Shown: positions 7,586 through 17,863, counted from the first letter of the stretch. The stretch is 64,000 nt of DNA from Mesorhizobium sp. M2A.F.Ca.ET.046.03.2.1 (GCF_003952425.1 NZ_CP034449.1:6994001-7058000); one strand, 5' to 3'. Notes: generated by a model not told the origin, from the sequence alone. Made by a program: numbers and translations.

Positions 7586-8620
7586 TCACCAATCCATCAC
7601 CACCTTGCCCGAGCTGCCGCTCCGCATCGCATCGAACCCTACCTGAAAATCGTCGATCCCAATGCGGTGCGTGATCAGCCCCGAAACATCCAGCGGCCCC
7701 TGCACGAGCGCGATCATCTTGTACCAGGTCTCGAACATCTCGCGGCCGTAGATACCTTTGAGATGCAGCATCTTGAAGATGACCTTGTTCCAGTCGATCT
7801 CGAAGCCGGTGGGCGCGATGCCCAAAATGGCGATCTTGCCGCCATTGTTCATCGTGTCGATCATGTCGCGGAAGGCAGGCGCGGCACCCGACATCTCCAG
7901 GCCGACATCGAACCCTTCGCTCATGCCGATCGAAGGCATGACATCGCGCAGCTTTTCCTTCGAGGCGTCGACCACATGCTGGACGCCAAGCTTGCGCGCC
8001 AGATCCAGCCGGACCGGGTTGATGTCGGTGATGACGACTTTTCGCGCGCCGACGCATTGCGCGACCAGCGCGCCCATGATGCCGATCGGGCCGGCGCCGG
8101 TGACCAGCACGTCCTCGCCGACCAGATCGAAGGACAGTGCAGTGTGAACCGCATTGCCCAGCGGATCGAAGATCGCCGCGATCTCGTCCGGAACATCGTC
8201 CGGGATCGGCACGACATTGTGCTGCGGGATGACCATATATTCGCCAAAAGCGCCGGGGCGGTTGACGCCAACGCCGAGCGTGTTGCGGCATAGATGCCCT
8301 CGCCCGGCGCGGCAGTTGCGGCAATGGCCGCAGACGATATGGCCTTCGCCCGAGACGCGCTGGCCGACCTTGTATTCGGTGACCGCGGCGCCGAAATCGG
8401 CGACAGTGCCGACGAATTCATGGCCCGTCACCATCGGCACCGGCACAGTCTTCTGCGCCCACTGGTCCCAATTGTAGATGTGGACGTCGGTGCCGCAGAT
8501 CGCGGTTTTCTTGACCTTGATCAGCACGTCGTTAGGGCCGATCTCCGGCACCGGCACCTCTTCCATCCAGATGCCCGGCTCAGCCTTGGCCTTCACCAGC
8601 GCTTTCATCATGTTCGACAT
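7586..8620 (-). CDS. tdh: L-threonine 3-dehydrogenase
   Basis: The protein has 344 residues from the ATG at 8620 and oxidises L-threonine to 2-amino-3-ketobutyrate with NAD. It is a zinc medium-chain dehydrogenase. Catalytic zinc residues are in [13 protein letters not shown] and TGHEFVG, the structural zinc loop is [15 protein letters not shown], and the Rossmann motif is [12 protein letters not shown]. It lies 52 bases after kbl, the gene for the next enzyme, giving the classic kbl-tdh threonine-to-glycine operon. Confidence 0.96.
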   Translation of the reverse strand: MSNMMKALVKAKAEPGIWMEEVPVPEIGPNDVLIKVKKTAICGTDVHIYNWDQWAQKTVPVPMVTGHEFVGTVADFGAAVTEYKVGQRVSGEGHIVCGHCRNCRAGRGHLCRNTLGVGVNRPGAFGEYMVIPQHNVVPIPDDVPDEIAAIFDPLGNAVHTALSFDLVGEDVLVTGAGPIGIMGALVAQCVGARKVVITDINPVRLDLARKLGVQHVVDASKEKLRDVMPSIGMSEGFDVGLEMSGAAPAFRDMIDTMNNGGKIAILGIAPTGFEIDWNKVIFKMLHLKGIYGREMFETWYKMIALVQGPLDVSGLITHRIGIDDFQVGFDAMRSGSSGKVVMDW

Positions 8621-8672
8621 TCTGTTGTCCTTCGAATCTATTGATCCGGAATCGTTTTCTAGCGCCGGGCGT

Positions 8673-9860
8673 TCAGGAAATGACGCCCAGTTCCTTGCCG
8701 ACCTCGCCGAACGCTTCGACCGCCCGATCGATGTCGGCGCTGGAATGCGCCGCCGACATCTGGGTGCGGATGCGCGCCTGGCCCTTCGGCACGACCGGGA
8801 AGGAGAAGCCGATGACATAGATGCCGCGCTTCAGCATGCGCGCGGCCATCTCCTGCGCCAAAGCCGCATCGCCCAGCATCACCGGGATGATCGGGTGATC
8901 GGCGCCGGCCAGGGTGAAGCCCAGCTTACCCATGCTGGAGCGGAAGCGATCCGCATTGGCATATAGGCGCTCACGCAGCGCGTCGCCATGGCGAATCAGG
9001 TCGAACACTTTGATCGAAGCGCCGGCGATGGCCGGCATCAGCGTGTTGGAAAAGAGATAGGGCCGCGAGCGCTGGCGCAGCCAGTCGACCACCTGCCTCT
9101 TGCCGGACGTGTAGCCGCCGGAGGCGCCGCCCAGCGCCTTGCCCAGCGTGCCGGTGATGATGTCCACCCTCCCCTCGACACCGCAATGCTCTGCCGAGCC
9201 GCGGCCGTTCCTGCCGACGAAGCCGACCGCATGGCTGTCGTCGACCATCACCATCGCATCGTATTTTGCGGCCAGATCGCAGACGCCGCGCAGATTGGCG
9301 ATGATGCCGTCCATCGAGAACACGCCGTCGGTGGCGATCAGCCGGAAGCGGCAGTCCTTTGCCTCTTTCAGCCTGGCCTCGAGATCGGCCATGTCGTTGT
9401 TGGCGTAGCGGAAGCGCTTGGCCTTGGAGAGCCTGACGCCGTCGATGATCGAGGCGTGGTTCAAGGCGTCGGAGATGATGGCGTCCTCCTCGCCAAGAAG
9501 CGTCTCGAACAGCCCGCCATTGGCGTCGAAGCAGGAAGAGTAGAGGATGGTGTCCTCCATGCCGAGGAAGGACGAGATCGTCGTCTCGAGTTCCTTGTGC
9601 TCCTCCTGCGTGCCGCAGATGAAACGCACCGAAGCCATGCCGTAGCCGTAGCGGTCGAGCGCCTGCTTTGCCGCGTCGCGCAGGTCCAGGCTATCGGCGA
9701 GGCCGAGATAATTGTTGGCACAGAAGTTCAGCACCTTTTCGCCGCCGACCTCGATCTCGGCGGACTGCATGGAGGAAATCACCCGCTCGGATTTGTAGAG
9801 CCCGGCCGATTTCAGCCCCTGGAGCTCGCTGTCGATGTGGGAAAGGAATGCTTTGCTCAT
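8673..9860 (-). CDS. kbl: Glycine C-acetyltransferase (2-amino-3-ketobutyrate CoA ligase)
   Basis: This 395-residue PLP enzyme of the alpha-oxoamine synthase family cleaves 2-amino-3-ketobutyrate with CoA to glycine and acetyl-CoA. The PLP lysine lies in [14 protein letters not shown] and the cofactor-ring residues in VDDSHAVGF. Its length agrees with the E. coli enzyme (398 residues). The start at 9860 gives the standard [13 protein letters not shown] opening. The same frame stays open antisense to the GGDEF-EAL gene, but that extension is spurious. Confidence 0.97.
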   Translation of the reverse strand: MSKAFLSHIDSELQGLKSAGLYKSERVISSMQSAEIEVGGEKVLNFCANNYLGLADSLDLRDAAKQALDRYGYGMASVRFICGTQEEHKELETTISSFLGMEDTILYSSCFDANGGLFETLLGEEDAIISDALNHASIIDGVRLSKAKRFRYANNDMADLEARLKEAKDCRFRLIATDGVFSMDGIIANLRGVCDLAAKYDAMVMVDDSHAVGFVGRNGRGSAEHCGVEGRVDIITGTLGKALGGASGGYTSGKRQVVDWLRQRSRPYLFSNTLMPAIAGASIKVFDLIRHGDALRERLYANADRFRSSMGKLGFTLAGADHPIIPVMLGDAALAQEMAARMLKRGIYVIGFSFPVVPKGQARIRTQMSAAHSSADIDRAVEAFGEVGKELGVIS

Positions 9861-10160
9861 GGGTCCGGCCCTGTTCGGTTCGAGGCCGGACTGTCGCGCC
9901 ACGGCTGCAAAAAATCCATCGCAAAAGCGACCGCTTCGGTGGCGTCGCGAAAGCCGGACAGCAATCCTTCCCGGCGGTGCAACAGCAATGCGATCAAAAA
10001 GCTGTGCGCGGGAAACGACATGATAACCATCTTGCGAGCTTTGTCGCGCCGCCGCGATCGCCATCAGCCTCCTTTGCCGAGCTGTTAACCCTTTCAGGGC
10101 AAGCGTCTTCCCGTCACGCATCCAAGGCGGGAATCCGTCGACCGGAGGGTCACTTAGATC
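9861..10160. other. Intergenic region between kbl and the GGDEF-EAL gene
   Basis: This 300-base region separates two divergently transcribed genes and should hold both promoters. I see no convincing gene, hairpin or clear -35/-10 pair. The only notable site is the GGAGGG ribosome site near 10145. Confidence 0.5.
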
Positions 10161-12230
10161 ATGTCGCAGCAGCCAGTGCAGAGCGTTTCGCGCAAGCTGA
10201 TCCTGCTCATCAAGACCGGCTACTGGCTGGCGCTCACGATTATTGCCGCCATGGTGGTGGCCTCCTTCATTCTTCTGCAGCAGCTGATGGCGCAGCAGCA
10301 GCACAATGATGCCCTGCTCGACATCGTCTCGACGCAGAAGGCGCTGTCGCAGCGCATCGTCTTCCTGGCGAGCGCCACGGGCGCTGCCTCGCGCGACAAG
10401 CAGCCGTCGCTGGTCACCGCGCTCAAGCAGGCGACCGGCGAATTCGAAACCAGCTACGACCGGCTGCTCAAGGAGACCGGCGCCGATCCGCTGTCGCCGG
10501 CACGCAACGATCCGAAGTCGATCGAATATGTGCTGTTCAACAAGCCGTTCCACCTCGATTACTTCTCGGTCGGGCTCGTCGCCAATGGCGAAAGGCTGGT
10601 CTCGTCCTTCGAGTCGCAGCTCGGCATGCAGAGGAACGGCTACAAGGCCGGCGGCGAACGCGCCGGCCTCGACGCTTCCGTCGCCAATGCGACACTGTCG
10701 GGCTATGCCGCGCTCGGCCAGCGCATCAGCGCATTCGCCGACGCGCAATCCAGCAACATCCTCGACCTGCACCGCACGCTGTTCTTCGCCACCCTCGGCG
10801 TCATCGTGCTGGTGGCGCTGTTCATCTTCCGGCCGATGTCCAACGCCATCCTGCGCAAGACCCGCGAGCTGGTCGACGCGCGCAACTCCATGGCCTTCAT
10901 CGCCGTGCATGACGGCTTGACCGGTCTCCACAACCGTACCTTCCTGACCGACCATTTCGATACGCTGATCAAGGGCGCGCACCGGCGCCGCGAGCGCCTG
11001 GCGGTGGTCCAGTTCGATCTCGACCGCTTCAAGCAGATCAACGACACGCTCGGACACGCCGCCGGCGACTATGTGCTGGTGGTGACGGCGCAGCGCATGC
11101 GCGATTCCTGCCGCGCGTCGGACCTCTGCGCGCGGCTCGGCGGCGACGAATTCGTCATGATCCTCAACGGGGCCGGCACCACCGAGGACATCCATGCGCT
11201 GGCCAAGCGCATCCTTGCCGAAATCAACGAGCCGATCACCTTCCAGGGTACGACCATCATGCCTGGCGCCAGCGCCGGCATCGCGGTCTATCCAGTCGAC
11301 GCCGACAATGCGCAGGACCTGCTCGTCCATGCCGACCTCGCCCTCTATTCCGCCAAGAAGCTCGGCGGCGGCAATTTCTCCTTCTTCTCGGAGGAACTGC
11401 GGCGCGAGCTCGACTACCGCAAGCAGCTCGAACAGGACATCCGCACGGCGATCGCCGACAAGAGTTTCGAGGTCTATTTCCAGCCGCAAGTGTCGCTGAC
11501 CAGCGGCAAGATCAGCGGCATCGAGGCATTGGTACGCTGGAACCACGCCACGCGCGGCATGATCTCGCCCGGCGAGTTCATTCCCGTCGCCGAGAAATGC
11601 GGCTTCATGCCCGATGTCGGCCGCATCGTCATCAGCAAGGCGATCAACGAGGCCGCCGAATGGGACCGCGCCGGAATCGATTTCGGGCGCATCGCTGTCA
11701 ATGTCTCCGGTACCGAACTTCGCGAGCCCGATTTCGACGAGTTCCTGTTCGGCACGCTGGAGCGCGCCGGGCTGGCGCCGCAGAAGCTTTCGCTGGAGAT
11801 CGTCGAATCCGTCATCCTCGACGACGAGAAGACCGGAATCGCCGCCAAGCTCCGCCACATCCGCGCCGCGGGCGTGCATCTGGAACTTGACGATTTCGGC
11901 ACCGGCTATGCTTCGCTGAGCCACGTCAACCCCAACGAGATCGACCGGCTGAAGATCGACCGCCGCTTCGTCCAGAACATCAACGAGAACGGCGACAACA
12001 GCAAGATCGTGCGCGCCATCACCGAGCTTGCCAGGGGGCTGGGCATCTCGATCGTCGCCGAGGGCGCCGAGACCGAGGCCGAGCTCGACTCGCTCATGGC
12101 GATCGGCTGCGACCAGGTGCAGGGCTATTCCATCGCCTTCCCGATGCCGCAGGACAAGGCGCGCGAATGGCTGGCGGCGCGCAGCCCGAAAAAGGCGAAG
12201 CTGAAGCTGCTGCAGGGCAGCTTGGGCTGA
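10161..12230 (+). CDS. Membrane-bound diguanylate cyclase/phosphodiesterase (GGDEF-EAL)
   Basis: This 689-residue protein acts on cyclic di-GMP at the inner membrane. TM helices at about residues 20-43 and 205-224 enclose a periplasmic sensor region of about 160 residues. The GGDEF domain has an intact motif at 327-331 and a canonical inhibitory I-site, RASD, five residues earlier. The EAL domain has EAL at 455-457 and the metal-binding pair in [13 protein letters not shown] (577-578). Both catalytic domains look intact, so either or both activities are possible. It stands alone as a transcription unit. Confidence 0.95.
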   Translation: MSQQPVQSVSRKLILLIKTGYWLALTIIAAMVVASFILLQQLMAQQQHNDALLDIVSTQKALSQRIVFLASATGAASRDKQPSLVTALKQATGEFETSYDRLLKETGADPLSPARNDPKSIEYVLFNKPFHLDYFSVGLVANGERLVSSFESQLGMQRNGYKAGGERAGLDASVANATLSGYAALGQRISAFADAQSSNILDLHRTLFFATLGVIVLVALFIFRPMSNAILRKTRELVDARNSMAFIAVHDGLTGLHNRTFLTDHFDTLIKGAHRRRERLAVVQFDLDRFKQINDTLGHAAGDYVLVVTAQRMRDSCRASDLCARLGGDEFVMILNGAGTTEDIHALAKRILAEINEPITFQGTTIMPGASAGIAVYPVDADNAQDLLVHADLALYSAKKLGGGNFSFFSEELRRELDYRKQLEQDIRTAIADKSFEVYFQPQVSLTSGKISGIEALVRWNHATRGMISPGEFIPVAEKCGFMPDVGRIVISKAINEAAEWDRAGIDFGRIAVNVSGTELREPDFDEFLFGTLERAGLAPQKLSLEIVESVILDDEKTGIAAKLRHIRAAGVHLELDDFGTGYASLSHVNPNEIDRLKIDRRFVQNINENGDNSKIVRAITELARGLGISIVAEGAETEAELDSLMAIGCDQVQGYSIAFPMPQDKAREWLAARSPKKAKLKLLQGSLG

Positions 12231-12301
12231 CACTTTCGTCAACAAGCTTGACACAACCGGGCGTTATGGCGGCCAATCGGGATCGCAACCGAGTTTTGCG
12301 A

Positions 12302-13035
12302 ATGCCGCTTCGTTATATCCTGCCGTTCCTGCTGCATGTCGCATCGCCCGCCTCGGCCGCCGATCGCACCATCTACCTCACTTTCGACGACGGTCCGCTG
12401 AACGGTACAGCCAACATCCTCGACGTGCTGCAGGCCGAGCAGGTGCCCGCAACTTTGTTCATGGTCGGCATGCATGTCGAAGCCAATGCTACCAGCCGGG
12501 CGCTGTTGCAGCGGGCGAAATCGATGCCGCTGGTGACGATCGGCAACCACAGCTACAGCCATGCCTATAATCACTACCGGCATTTCTACGGCGTACCGAG
12601 GGCGTGGTCGCCGACATGCTGCGGGCCAATGTTGTGCTCGGGCTGAAGCCGGCCGTGCATGCGCGGCTGCCCGGACGCGACGTGTTCCGGCTGCCCAATT
12701 ACTCGAAGGACGACAATTCGCTCGGGCTGGCCGAGGCCGGCCGCGAGGATCCGGACTACGAATTCGTCGCGGCCTCAGGCTTCTGGCTTTACGGCTGGGA
12801 TCACGAGTGGGTGCATGAGGACAGCGGCAAGCCGGTTCAGAGCGTCGACCATCTGGTCAGCGAGATCGACCATTTGTTCGGTTACGGCCATTTCGCCAGG
12901 CCGAACAAGCTGATCCTGCTCATGCATGACGAGATGTTCCAGGACGCTTTCGACGGCAAGACGAAGCTGACGGCCCTGATCACGGCGCTCAGACTGCGTC
13001 ACTACGCTTTCGGGGCGATTGCGGGCTACGACTGA
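12302..13035 (+). pseudogene. Polysaccharide deacetylase (NodB-like), frameshifted
   Basis: The N-terminal part encodes a signal peptide (MPLRYILPFLLHVASPASA) and the NodB-domain motifs LTFDDGP and HSYSH. The frame then runs out of register. The continuation, from EGVVADMLRANVVLG to the TGA at 13035, lies in the frame one base back. The break is at about 12596-12598, where GTA-CC-GAG lacks one base of the expected VPEG codons. Both halves otherwise keep normal codon use, so this is a very recent mutation or a single-base sequence error. An in-frame ATG at 12266 is an alternative start. If repaired, the product would be a secreted carbohydrate deacetylase of about 245 residues. Confidence 0.85.
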
Positions 13036-13463
13036 GGCGCCTCGGCGTTCCGCCTGAGCATCGCGAGCACCTCGGCGAATTCGGCCAGCCTGTCTTCGGG
13101 AATGCCGGCCCGCAGCCGCTTGTCGAAGTCGACGGCCGCAAGACGCAATTTCTCGAACAGCGCTTCGCCGAGCTCAGTCAGCGCCACCTGGTGGACCCTG
13201 CGGTTTTCGGGATCGCGGCGGCGCGTCAGCAAGCCCTGCGTCTCCATGGCGTTGAGGTGATGCGTCAGCGTCGCGCCCTGGATGCCGATCATGCCGGCAA
13301 GCTCGCGCTGGTTGGCCAGCTCCTTCGACTTGACCGACAGCAAGGTCAGCCAGACCGGCAGCGTGCCGCCGGCCTCGACCAGCGCGGCATCGAAGGCCTG
13401 CGCCACCACTTTCGAGGTGCGGGCGAGGTTCATGCCGACGGGCGGGCGGTCAAATGGTGTCAT
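13026..13463 (-). CDS. MarR family transcriptional regulator
   Basis: The protein has 145 residues from the ATG at 13463 and a winged helix-turn-helix core: LAGMIGIQGATLTHHLNAMETQGLL with the wing RRDPENRRVHQVALT. Its 3' end overlaps the deacetylase remnant by 10 bases. It diverges from a small membrane protein gene whose promoter contains a perfect palindrome, so that gene is its likely target. The inducing ligand is unknown; MarR/membrane pairs often respond to phenolics or oxidants. Confidence 0.9.
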   Translation of the reverse strand: MTPFDRPPVGMNLARTSKVVAQAFDAALVEAGGTLPVWLTLLSVKSKELANQRELAGMIGIQGATLTHHLNAMETQGLLTRRRDPENRRVHQVALTELGEALFEKLRLAAVDFDKRLRAGIPEDRLAEFAEVLAMLRRNAEAPQS

Positions 13464-13512
13464 GACGTGACAGTAGAGCATGCAATGAGAACGTGAAACT
13501 CAGCTTTACGAA

Positions 13513-13541
13513 TTGACATCTAATCGTTAGATCTCTAACTT
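13513..13541 (+). promoter_or_regulatory. Promoter with MarR-type operator in the spacer
   Basis: TTGACA (13513-13518) and TAACTT (13536-13541) are separated by 17 bases. The palindrome ATCTAATCGTTAGAT (13518-13532) has perfect 6-base arms and fills the spacer. The promoter points at the membrane protein gene at 13606, while the MarR gene starts 50 bases away on the other side. Confidence 0.65.
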
Positions 13542-13605
13542 TGTCTTATTGATGGCGTCGCGACATGGCAGCGACGTGCGGCGGGCGACAGAGAGGAATG
13601 CGGTC

Positions 13606-14013
13606 ATGCAATATGTCTATATCGTCGTCATCGGCCTGCACGTCATGGCCGGCGTGTTCTGGGCCGGCACGACCATTGCGGTCGCCCGCGATCCGGAGAT
13701 CAAGGCGGAGCGCTTCATCCGGCCGCAGCTCGGCGCCTCCGGCGTGGTGTTCCTGACCGGCATACTGCTCTGGTATTTCTTCCATGAGGGTGCATTCGGC
13801 CCGATGGAGAAGGCGCTGGCGCTCGGCATTGTGACGGCGCTGATCGCCGCCGGCGTGCAGGGCGCGCTCGTCGCCTCCGCCAGCCGGCAACTGGCTGGCG
13901 CCGATCAAGCGACGCAAACGCAACTGCGGGCCAAAATGACCAGGGGCGAACGCATCGCCGGCGGGTTGCTGGTCATCACGGTGTTTTGCATGGCGACCGC
14001 CAAGCTTTTCTGA
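13606..14013 (+). CDS. Small integral membrane protein of unknown function
   Basis: The 135-residue product starts at the ATG preceded by GAGAGGAATGC. Four hydrophobic segments are visible, at about residues 3-22, 44-60, 68-86 and 113-133. Two histidines (IGLHVMAG and WYFFHEGAF) and an early tryptophan resemble the haem- or copper-binding helices of CopD/DUF2269-like proteins. I cannot assign a family firmly. Control by the divergent MarR protein is likely from the promoter structure. Confidence 0.75.
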   Translation: MQYVYIVVIGLHVMAGVFWAGTTIAVARDPEIKAERFIRPQLGASGVVFLTGILLWYFFHEGAFGPMEKALALGIVTALIAAGVQGALVASASRQLAGADQATQTQLRAKMTRGERIAGGLLVITVFCMATAKLF

Positions 14014-14135
14014 AACCGCACGGCCGGCAAAACCGACCGGGCGCGGCGCGCAACGGACCAGAGCGGCAGGTGGCTCTCCTTGCAAAGGTCCGTTGCGCGT
14101 CACCAGCCGGCTGGCGTGACAGCAAGAGCAGGCGG

Positions 14136-14918
14136 CTAAGCCATTTCGGGGCGTCTGGAGGCCTCGCGAATGGCTTTATGGACATTGCGCTGCAGGTCCA
14201 TGAAGGCGGCGCTCTCCATGACCTCCTCGCGCCGCGGGCGCTCGATGTCGACGTCAAAAGTCCGCATGATGCGCCCGGGGCCGATGCCCATCACGACAAT
14301 GCGGTCCGACAGATAGACGGCTTCTTCGACGTCGTGGGTGACGAAGAGCACGGTCAGCCTGTGCTCCTCCCAGATCTGGGTGAGCAGCTCCTGCATCTGA
14401 TGCCGGGTCAGGGCATCGAGTGCGCCGAAGGGCTCATCCATCAAGAGCATCTTGGGGCGGTAGGAAAGCGCGCGCGCAATGGCGACACGCTGCTTCATGC
14501 CGCCCGAAAGTTCGGATGGATAGAGATTGGCCGAGCGCGGGAGCTTGACCAGGTCGAGATGCTCAAGCGCGATCCTGCGGCAGGTGGCGCGGTCATGGCC
14601 GGCAGCCTTGAGGGCGAACTCGATGTTCTGCTGCGCCGTCAGCCAGGGCAGCAGCGTATAGGACTGGAAGACGACGCCGCGATCGAGACCTGGCTTCAGG
14701 ATCGGCGACCCGTCGATGTCGAGTTCGCCCGAGTCGAAATCCTGCAGTCCGGCGACGATCGACAGCAGCGTGCTCTTGCCGCAGCCCGACGTGCCGACCA
14801 GCGACACGAACTCATTGTCGGCGAGGTTGAGGTTGATGTCGCGCAGCACTTCGGTGCGCCGCGCTCCGGTGCCGAAACTCTTGTGGAGGCCCTTGATCCG
14901 CAGTTTGGGGAAATTCAT
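14136..14918 (-). CDS. ABC transporter ATP-binding protein, nitrate/sulfonate/taurine type
   Basis: This 260-residue cytoplasmic ATPase resembles SsuB/TauB. Walker A GTSGCGKST lies at 42-50, the signature LSGGMKQR at 137-144 and Walker B LLMDEPFGALD at 158-168. The switch histidine lies in LFVTHDVEEAV. It is the last gene of the binding protein-permease-ATPase operon, 13 bases after the permease. The nearby dehydrogenases point to a C3 sulfonate such as dihydroxypropanesulfonate as substrate; that is inferred from context. Confidence 0.9.
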   Translation of the reverse strand: MNFPKLRIKGLHKSFGTGARRTEVLRDINLNLADNEFVSLVGTSGCGKSTLLSIVAGLQDFDSGELDIDGSPILKPGLDRGVVFQSYTLLPWLTAQQNIEFALKAAGHDRATCRRIALEHLDLVKLPRSANLYPSELSGGMKQRVAIARALSYRPKMLLMDEPFGALDALTRHQMQELLTQIWEEHRLTVLFVTHDVEEAVYLSDRIVVMGIGPGRIMRTFDVDIERPRREEVMESAAFMDLQRNVHKAIREASRRPEMA

Positions 14919-14931
14919 CGGCCGGACCTCG

Positions 14932-15810
14932 TCATGAGCGGCTGTCCTGGCGAAACAGCACCTTGCCCAGCGCCTTCATGACCTGATCGGTGATCAGGCC
15001 GAGAATGCCCAACAGAAGGATGTAGCCGATGATGGTGTTGGTCTGGAAATAGCGCTGCGAGACGGTGATGCGATAGCCGAGGCCGGATGTCGCGGCGACG
15101 AGCTCGGCCAGCACCAACCAGGTCCAGGCCCAGCCCAGGCTGATGCGCAGCGTATCCCAGATGCCCGGCAAGGCGCTGGGCACCACGATGCGCGTCAGGA
15201 TCTTGCGGTCCGGAAGGCCGAGCGTCCTGCCGAGACCGACGAAGTCGGCCGGCACGCGCTTGACGTTGTCCATGATCATCAGCACCTGCTGGAAGAAGGT
15301 GCCGATGAAGATGATCAGGAATTTCTGGACGTCGCTCGTGCCCGCCCACAGGATGGAGAGCGGCACGAAGGCGACCACCGGCATATAGCGGATGAAATCG
15401 ACCAGCGGCTCGATGGCCGCTTCCCAGGTTCGGAAGCTGCCGATCAGCACGCCGATCGGAATGGCGAGCACCGAGGCGATGAGGAAGCCGACCGAAATAC
15501 GGTAGATCGAGGCCTCGAGATCGGTGAGCAGCGTGCCGTCGGCCCAGAGCTTGCCGAGTTGCGTCGCCACGCTGGCGGGCGACGGCAGGAAGATCGGCTT
15601 GACCAGGTCGAGCCCCGTCGCCGCCCACCAGGCGAGGCCGAGACCGGCAAAGACGGCCACGGCAATGATCAGGAAGCGGGAGCGCGCGATGGGCGCGCCG
15701 ATCCCGGAGGATCGGCGTCGACGCATCGCCTGCCTGGCGGCAGGTCCCGTCGCCGGGCCGGGCGGGCTCGCTTTGCCGGCAGGCTCGTCGGACATCTCGG
15801 CGGCCGCCAC
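14932..15810 (-). CDS. ABC transporter permease, nitrate/sulfonate/taurine type
   Basis: The protein has 292 residues with about six TM helices. A proline/glycine- and arginine-rich cytoplasmic N-terminus of about 45 residues comes before the first helix. The EAA-type coupling loop is visible around FVGLGRTLGLPDRKILTRIVVPSALPG in its usual place before the last helices. It forms the membrane channel for the adjacent ATPase and binding protein, 4 bases from the latter. Confidence 0.9.
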   Translation of the reverse strand: MAAAEMSDEPAGKASPPGPATGPAARQAMRRRRSSGIGAPIARSRFLIIAVAVFAGLGLAWWAATGLDLVKPIFLPSPASVATQLGKLWADGTLLTDLEASIYRISVGFLIASVLAIPIGVLIGSFRTWEAAIEPLVDFIRYMPVVAFVPLSILWAGTSDVQKFLIIFIGTFFQQVLMIMDNVKRVPADFVGLGRTLGLPDRKILTRIVVPSALPGIWDTLRISLGWAWTWLVLAELVAATSGLGYRITVSQRYFQTNTIIGYILLLGILGLITDQVMKALGKVLFRQDSRS

Positions 15811-15814
15811 GAAC

Positions 15815-16819
15815 CTACTGTGCGGCCTTGACGAAGGCCGGATCGATCATCTGCTCCGGCGTCACGTCGGCCTGAAGCAGCCCGGCATTCTTGGCGGCGG
15901 CCTCGACGTCGGCGAATGTCTTGGTGGAAAAGTCTCCCGTCAGCGCGCCCTTGTTCTCGGCAAGCGAATAGTAACGCACGCCTTCGAACGCCGTATTCAG
16001 ATCCTCGACACTCGAGCCGACCGCCTTGGAGATGATGGCGCGCCCGCCGGGCGTGTCGGCATTGTAATCCTTGAGCGCCGCATCCCAGGCCTTGATCATG
16101 GCCAGCACCTGGCCGGGCCGCGACTTGATCACCTCGTCGCGCACGACCAGCACGTCGCTGATCAGGCCTGGGTCCTCGCCGGCCGTGAAGAGAAGCTTGA
16201 CGTCCTTGTTCTGCGCCCTGGCCGTGGTGAGATAAGGCTCATAGGTGACCGCGACCGGGACGCGGCCGGCAATCAGCGCGCTGCCGGCATCGGCGGCCGG
16301 CATCGGCACCGGCTGGACGTCGGCGATCGACATGCCGTTCTTGGACAGCGCGTATTTCAGCAGGATGTCGCTGGTCGTGCCTTCCTCGAAGGCGACCTGC
16401 TTGCCCTTGAGATCGGCGACCGAGTCGACGTCCTTGCCGGCGATCATGGCGTCGGCGGTCATCGAGACGTCGAGCAGCAGCACGATCTTGACCGGCAGGC
16501 CGGCCGCGACCATGCCCATGGCGGTGTGGGTGGCGATGTTCGCCGCATCGAGCTGGCCGCTCGCCAGGGCGGCGTTGATGTCCTTGTCCTCGGTGAAATT
16601 GACGATCTGGACGTCCGACAGACCGCTCGCCTTGAACAGGCCCTTGGCTTCGGCGACATGCCACTGGCCGTAGCCCAGCCACGGCTCAATGCCGATCTTG
16701 AACGATCCGGCCTCGGGCGTCGCGGGAATGACCGTATCGGCGGCGTGGGCGAGCGGGGCGAAGCCGATGGTCGCCGCCACCACGAGCGCACGGAATTGTC
16801 CTGTGAGGTTAAGCATCAT
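15815..16819 (-). CDS. ABC transporter substrate-binding protein, SsuA/TauA-like
   Basis: This 334-residue periplasmic protein begins with a signal peptide ending LAHA-AD. The mature protein opens FKIGIEPWLGYGQWHVAEAK and has the NMT1/SsuA-type fold, with IATHTAMGMVAAG and FEEGTTSDILLKYAL in the binding cleft. The ATG at 16819 is chosen because AAGGGG lies 7 bases upstream; the frame is open further but without a signal sequence at its start. A GntR-type palindrome lies 165 bases upstream, linking its expression to the dehydrogenase genes. Confidence 0.9.
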   Translation of the reverse strand: MMLNLTGQFRALVVAATIGFAPLAHAADTVIPATPEAGSFKIGIEPWLGYGQWHVAEAKGLFKASGLSDVQIVNFTEDKDINAALASGQLDAANIATHTAMGMVAAGLPVKIVLLLDVSMTADAMIAGKDVDSVADLKGKQVAFEEGTTSDILLKYALSKNGMSIADVQPVPMPAADAGSALIAGRVPVAVTYEPYLTTARAQNKDVKLLFTAGEDPGLISDVLVVRDEVIKSRPGQVLAMIKAWDAALKDYNADTPGGRAIISKAVGSSVEDLNTAFEGVRYYSLAENKGALTGDFSTKTFADVEAAAKNAGLLQADVTPEQMIDPAFVKAAQ

Positions 16820-16983
16820 CTTTGTTCCCCTTGATGATCCAGAGCGCTTTTTTGAACCAAACTTCCCGTCCGGTGAGAATGCGGCTTCTGTTTCTTGCGG
16901 CACTGTGCCTCGGCGTCTTACCTGCCACGTCGACGGGAGTGAAACGATATTCAACGTCGGCGATGACGGATGTCAAGGCTAAA

Positions 16984-17003
16984 ATACATACATGCATATA
17001 CAA
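16984..17003. promoter_or_regulatory. GntR operator, site 1 (ABC transporter operon)
   Basis: ATACATACATGCATATACAA is an imperfect palindrome built on TGTATATGCA-like half sites. It differs from site 3 at one position in 20. The AT-rich, HutC-like sequence stands out in the GC-rich surroundings. Confidence 0.7.
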
Positions 17004-17101
17004 GCTGGAGAGGCTGATTGCCGTGCTCTTGGCAGCATTTGGGCAAGCCGATCCCTGCCCCGTCATGACCGGCGCCGGAGGCGTGAACGATTCGACCCGT
17101 C

Positions 17102-17833
17102 TCACGTCTTGCGCGACGGAGAATAGCGGCTGCCGAGCGAGTAGCGGCTGCCGACATAGGTCAGCTTGCTGATGGTGGCGACGACCGCGCCAGTCCATGT
17201 CCGGCGATGCAGCAGCAGGCAGCAGGCGCCGACGTCGATGGCGAGGTGCCGCGCCGTCTCGGCATCGGCCGGGACAGCGGAAATGATGTGTTCGACCTCG
17301 GTCACCGGCGTCTTCTGCATCAGGTAATCATAGGTCGCCGTCTTCGAGAAATCCTGCTTGTCGTAGTCCGGGATCAGACTCGGATTGACGAAGCGCTCTT
17401 CCAGTTGCACGGGCAGGTCGTTCTCGAAATTGACGACCACCGAATGATAGATCGCGGCGCGCTTGGCGAATTCGAAGGACAGCGAGAGCTCCTTGGTCGG
17501 CGTGATCCTTTCGAGGACGAGAACCTCGGAGCGATGCCTGTTGCCGCGCGCGACGATCTCGGCCGCGATGTTGTTGATCTCGATCAGCGTCGATTGTGGC
17601 TTTGGCGGCGCGATGAATGTCCCCACGCCCTGCAACCGGATCAGGAAGCCGGCCGAGGTCAATTCCCTCAAGGCGCGGTGGACGGTCATGCGCGACACGC
17701 CGAGCGCGGCCACGAATTCATTCTCGGACGGCAGCTTGCTGTCCTTGGTCCACTTGCCGGTTCCGATGTTGGTCAGGATGTAGTCCTTGACCTTCTCGTA
17801 GAGGGGGCTGGCCGTATCGGGCAAAGCACTCAT
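17102..17833 (-). CDS. GntR family transcriptional regulator, HutC subfamily
   Basis: The protein has 243 residues. The N-terminal winged helix is typical of GntR: KLPSENEFVAALGVSRMTVHRALRELTSAGFL, then the wing QGVGTF. The C-terminal UTRA ligand domain ends in the HutC-like LLHRRTWTGAVVATISKLTY. A duplicated (GSRYS) tail, GSRYSLGSRYSPSRKT, closes the protein. It is the last gene of the hisD-like/adh/gntR operon, and three matching palindromes lie upstream of the neighbouring units. It is probably a repressor released by the substrate or an intermediate. HutC homology alone would suggest histidine/urocanate, but no hut gene is present. Confidence 0.92.
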   Translation of the reverse strand: MSALPDTASPLYEKVKDYILTNIGTGKWTKDSKLPSENEFVAALGVSRMTVHRALRELTSAGFLIRLQGVGTFIAPPKPQSTLIEINNIAAEIVARGNRHRSEVLVLERITPTKELSLSFEFAKRAAIYHSVVVNFENDLPVQLEERFVNPSLIPDYDKQDFSKTATYDYLMQKTPVTEVEHIISAVPADAETARHLAIDVGACCLLLHRRTWTGAVVATISKLTYVGSRYSLGSRYSPSRKT

Positions 17834-17863
17834 TCAAAAGTCCTTTCCGGCGAACATCGGAAA

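Noticed and set aside
8673..12254. A continuous minus-strand reading frame of nearly 1200 codons that fuses kbl to sequence antisense of the GGDEF-EAL gene.
   Set aside because: The extension is arginine/valine/aspartate-rich noise produced by GC-biased third positions of the GGDEF-EAL gene; kbl has its own start and standard length.
17102..17833. GntR protein as a histidine-utilisation repressor (hutC).
   Set aside because: The subfamily matches, but no hut genes are nearby and its operators precede sulfonate-type transport and dehydrogenase genes.
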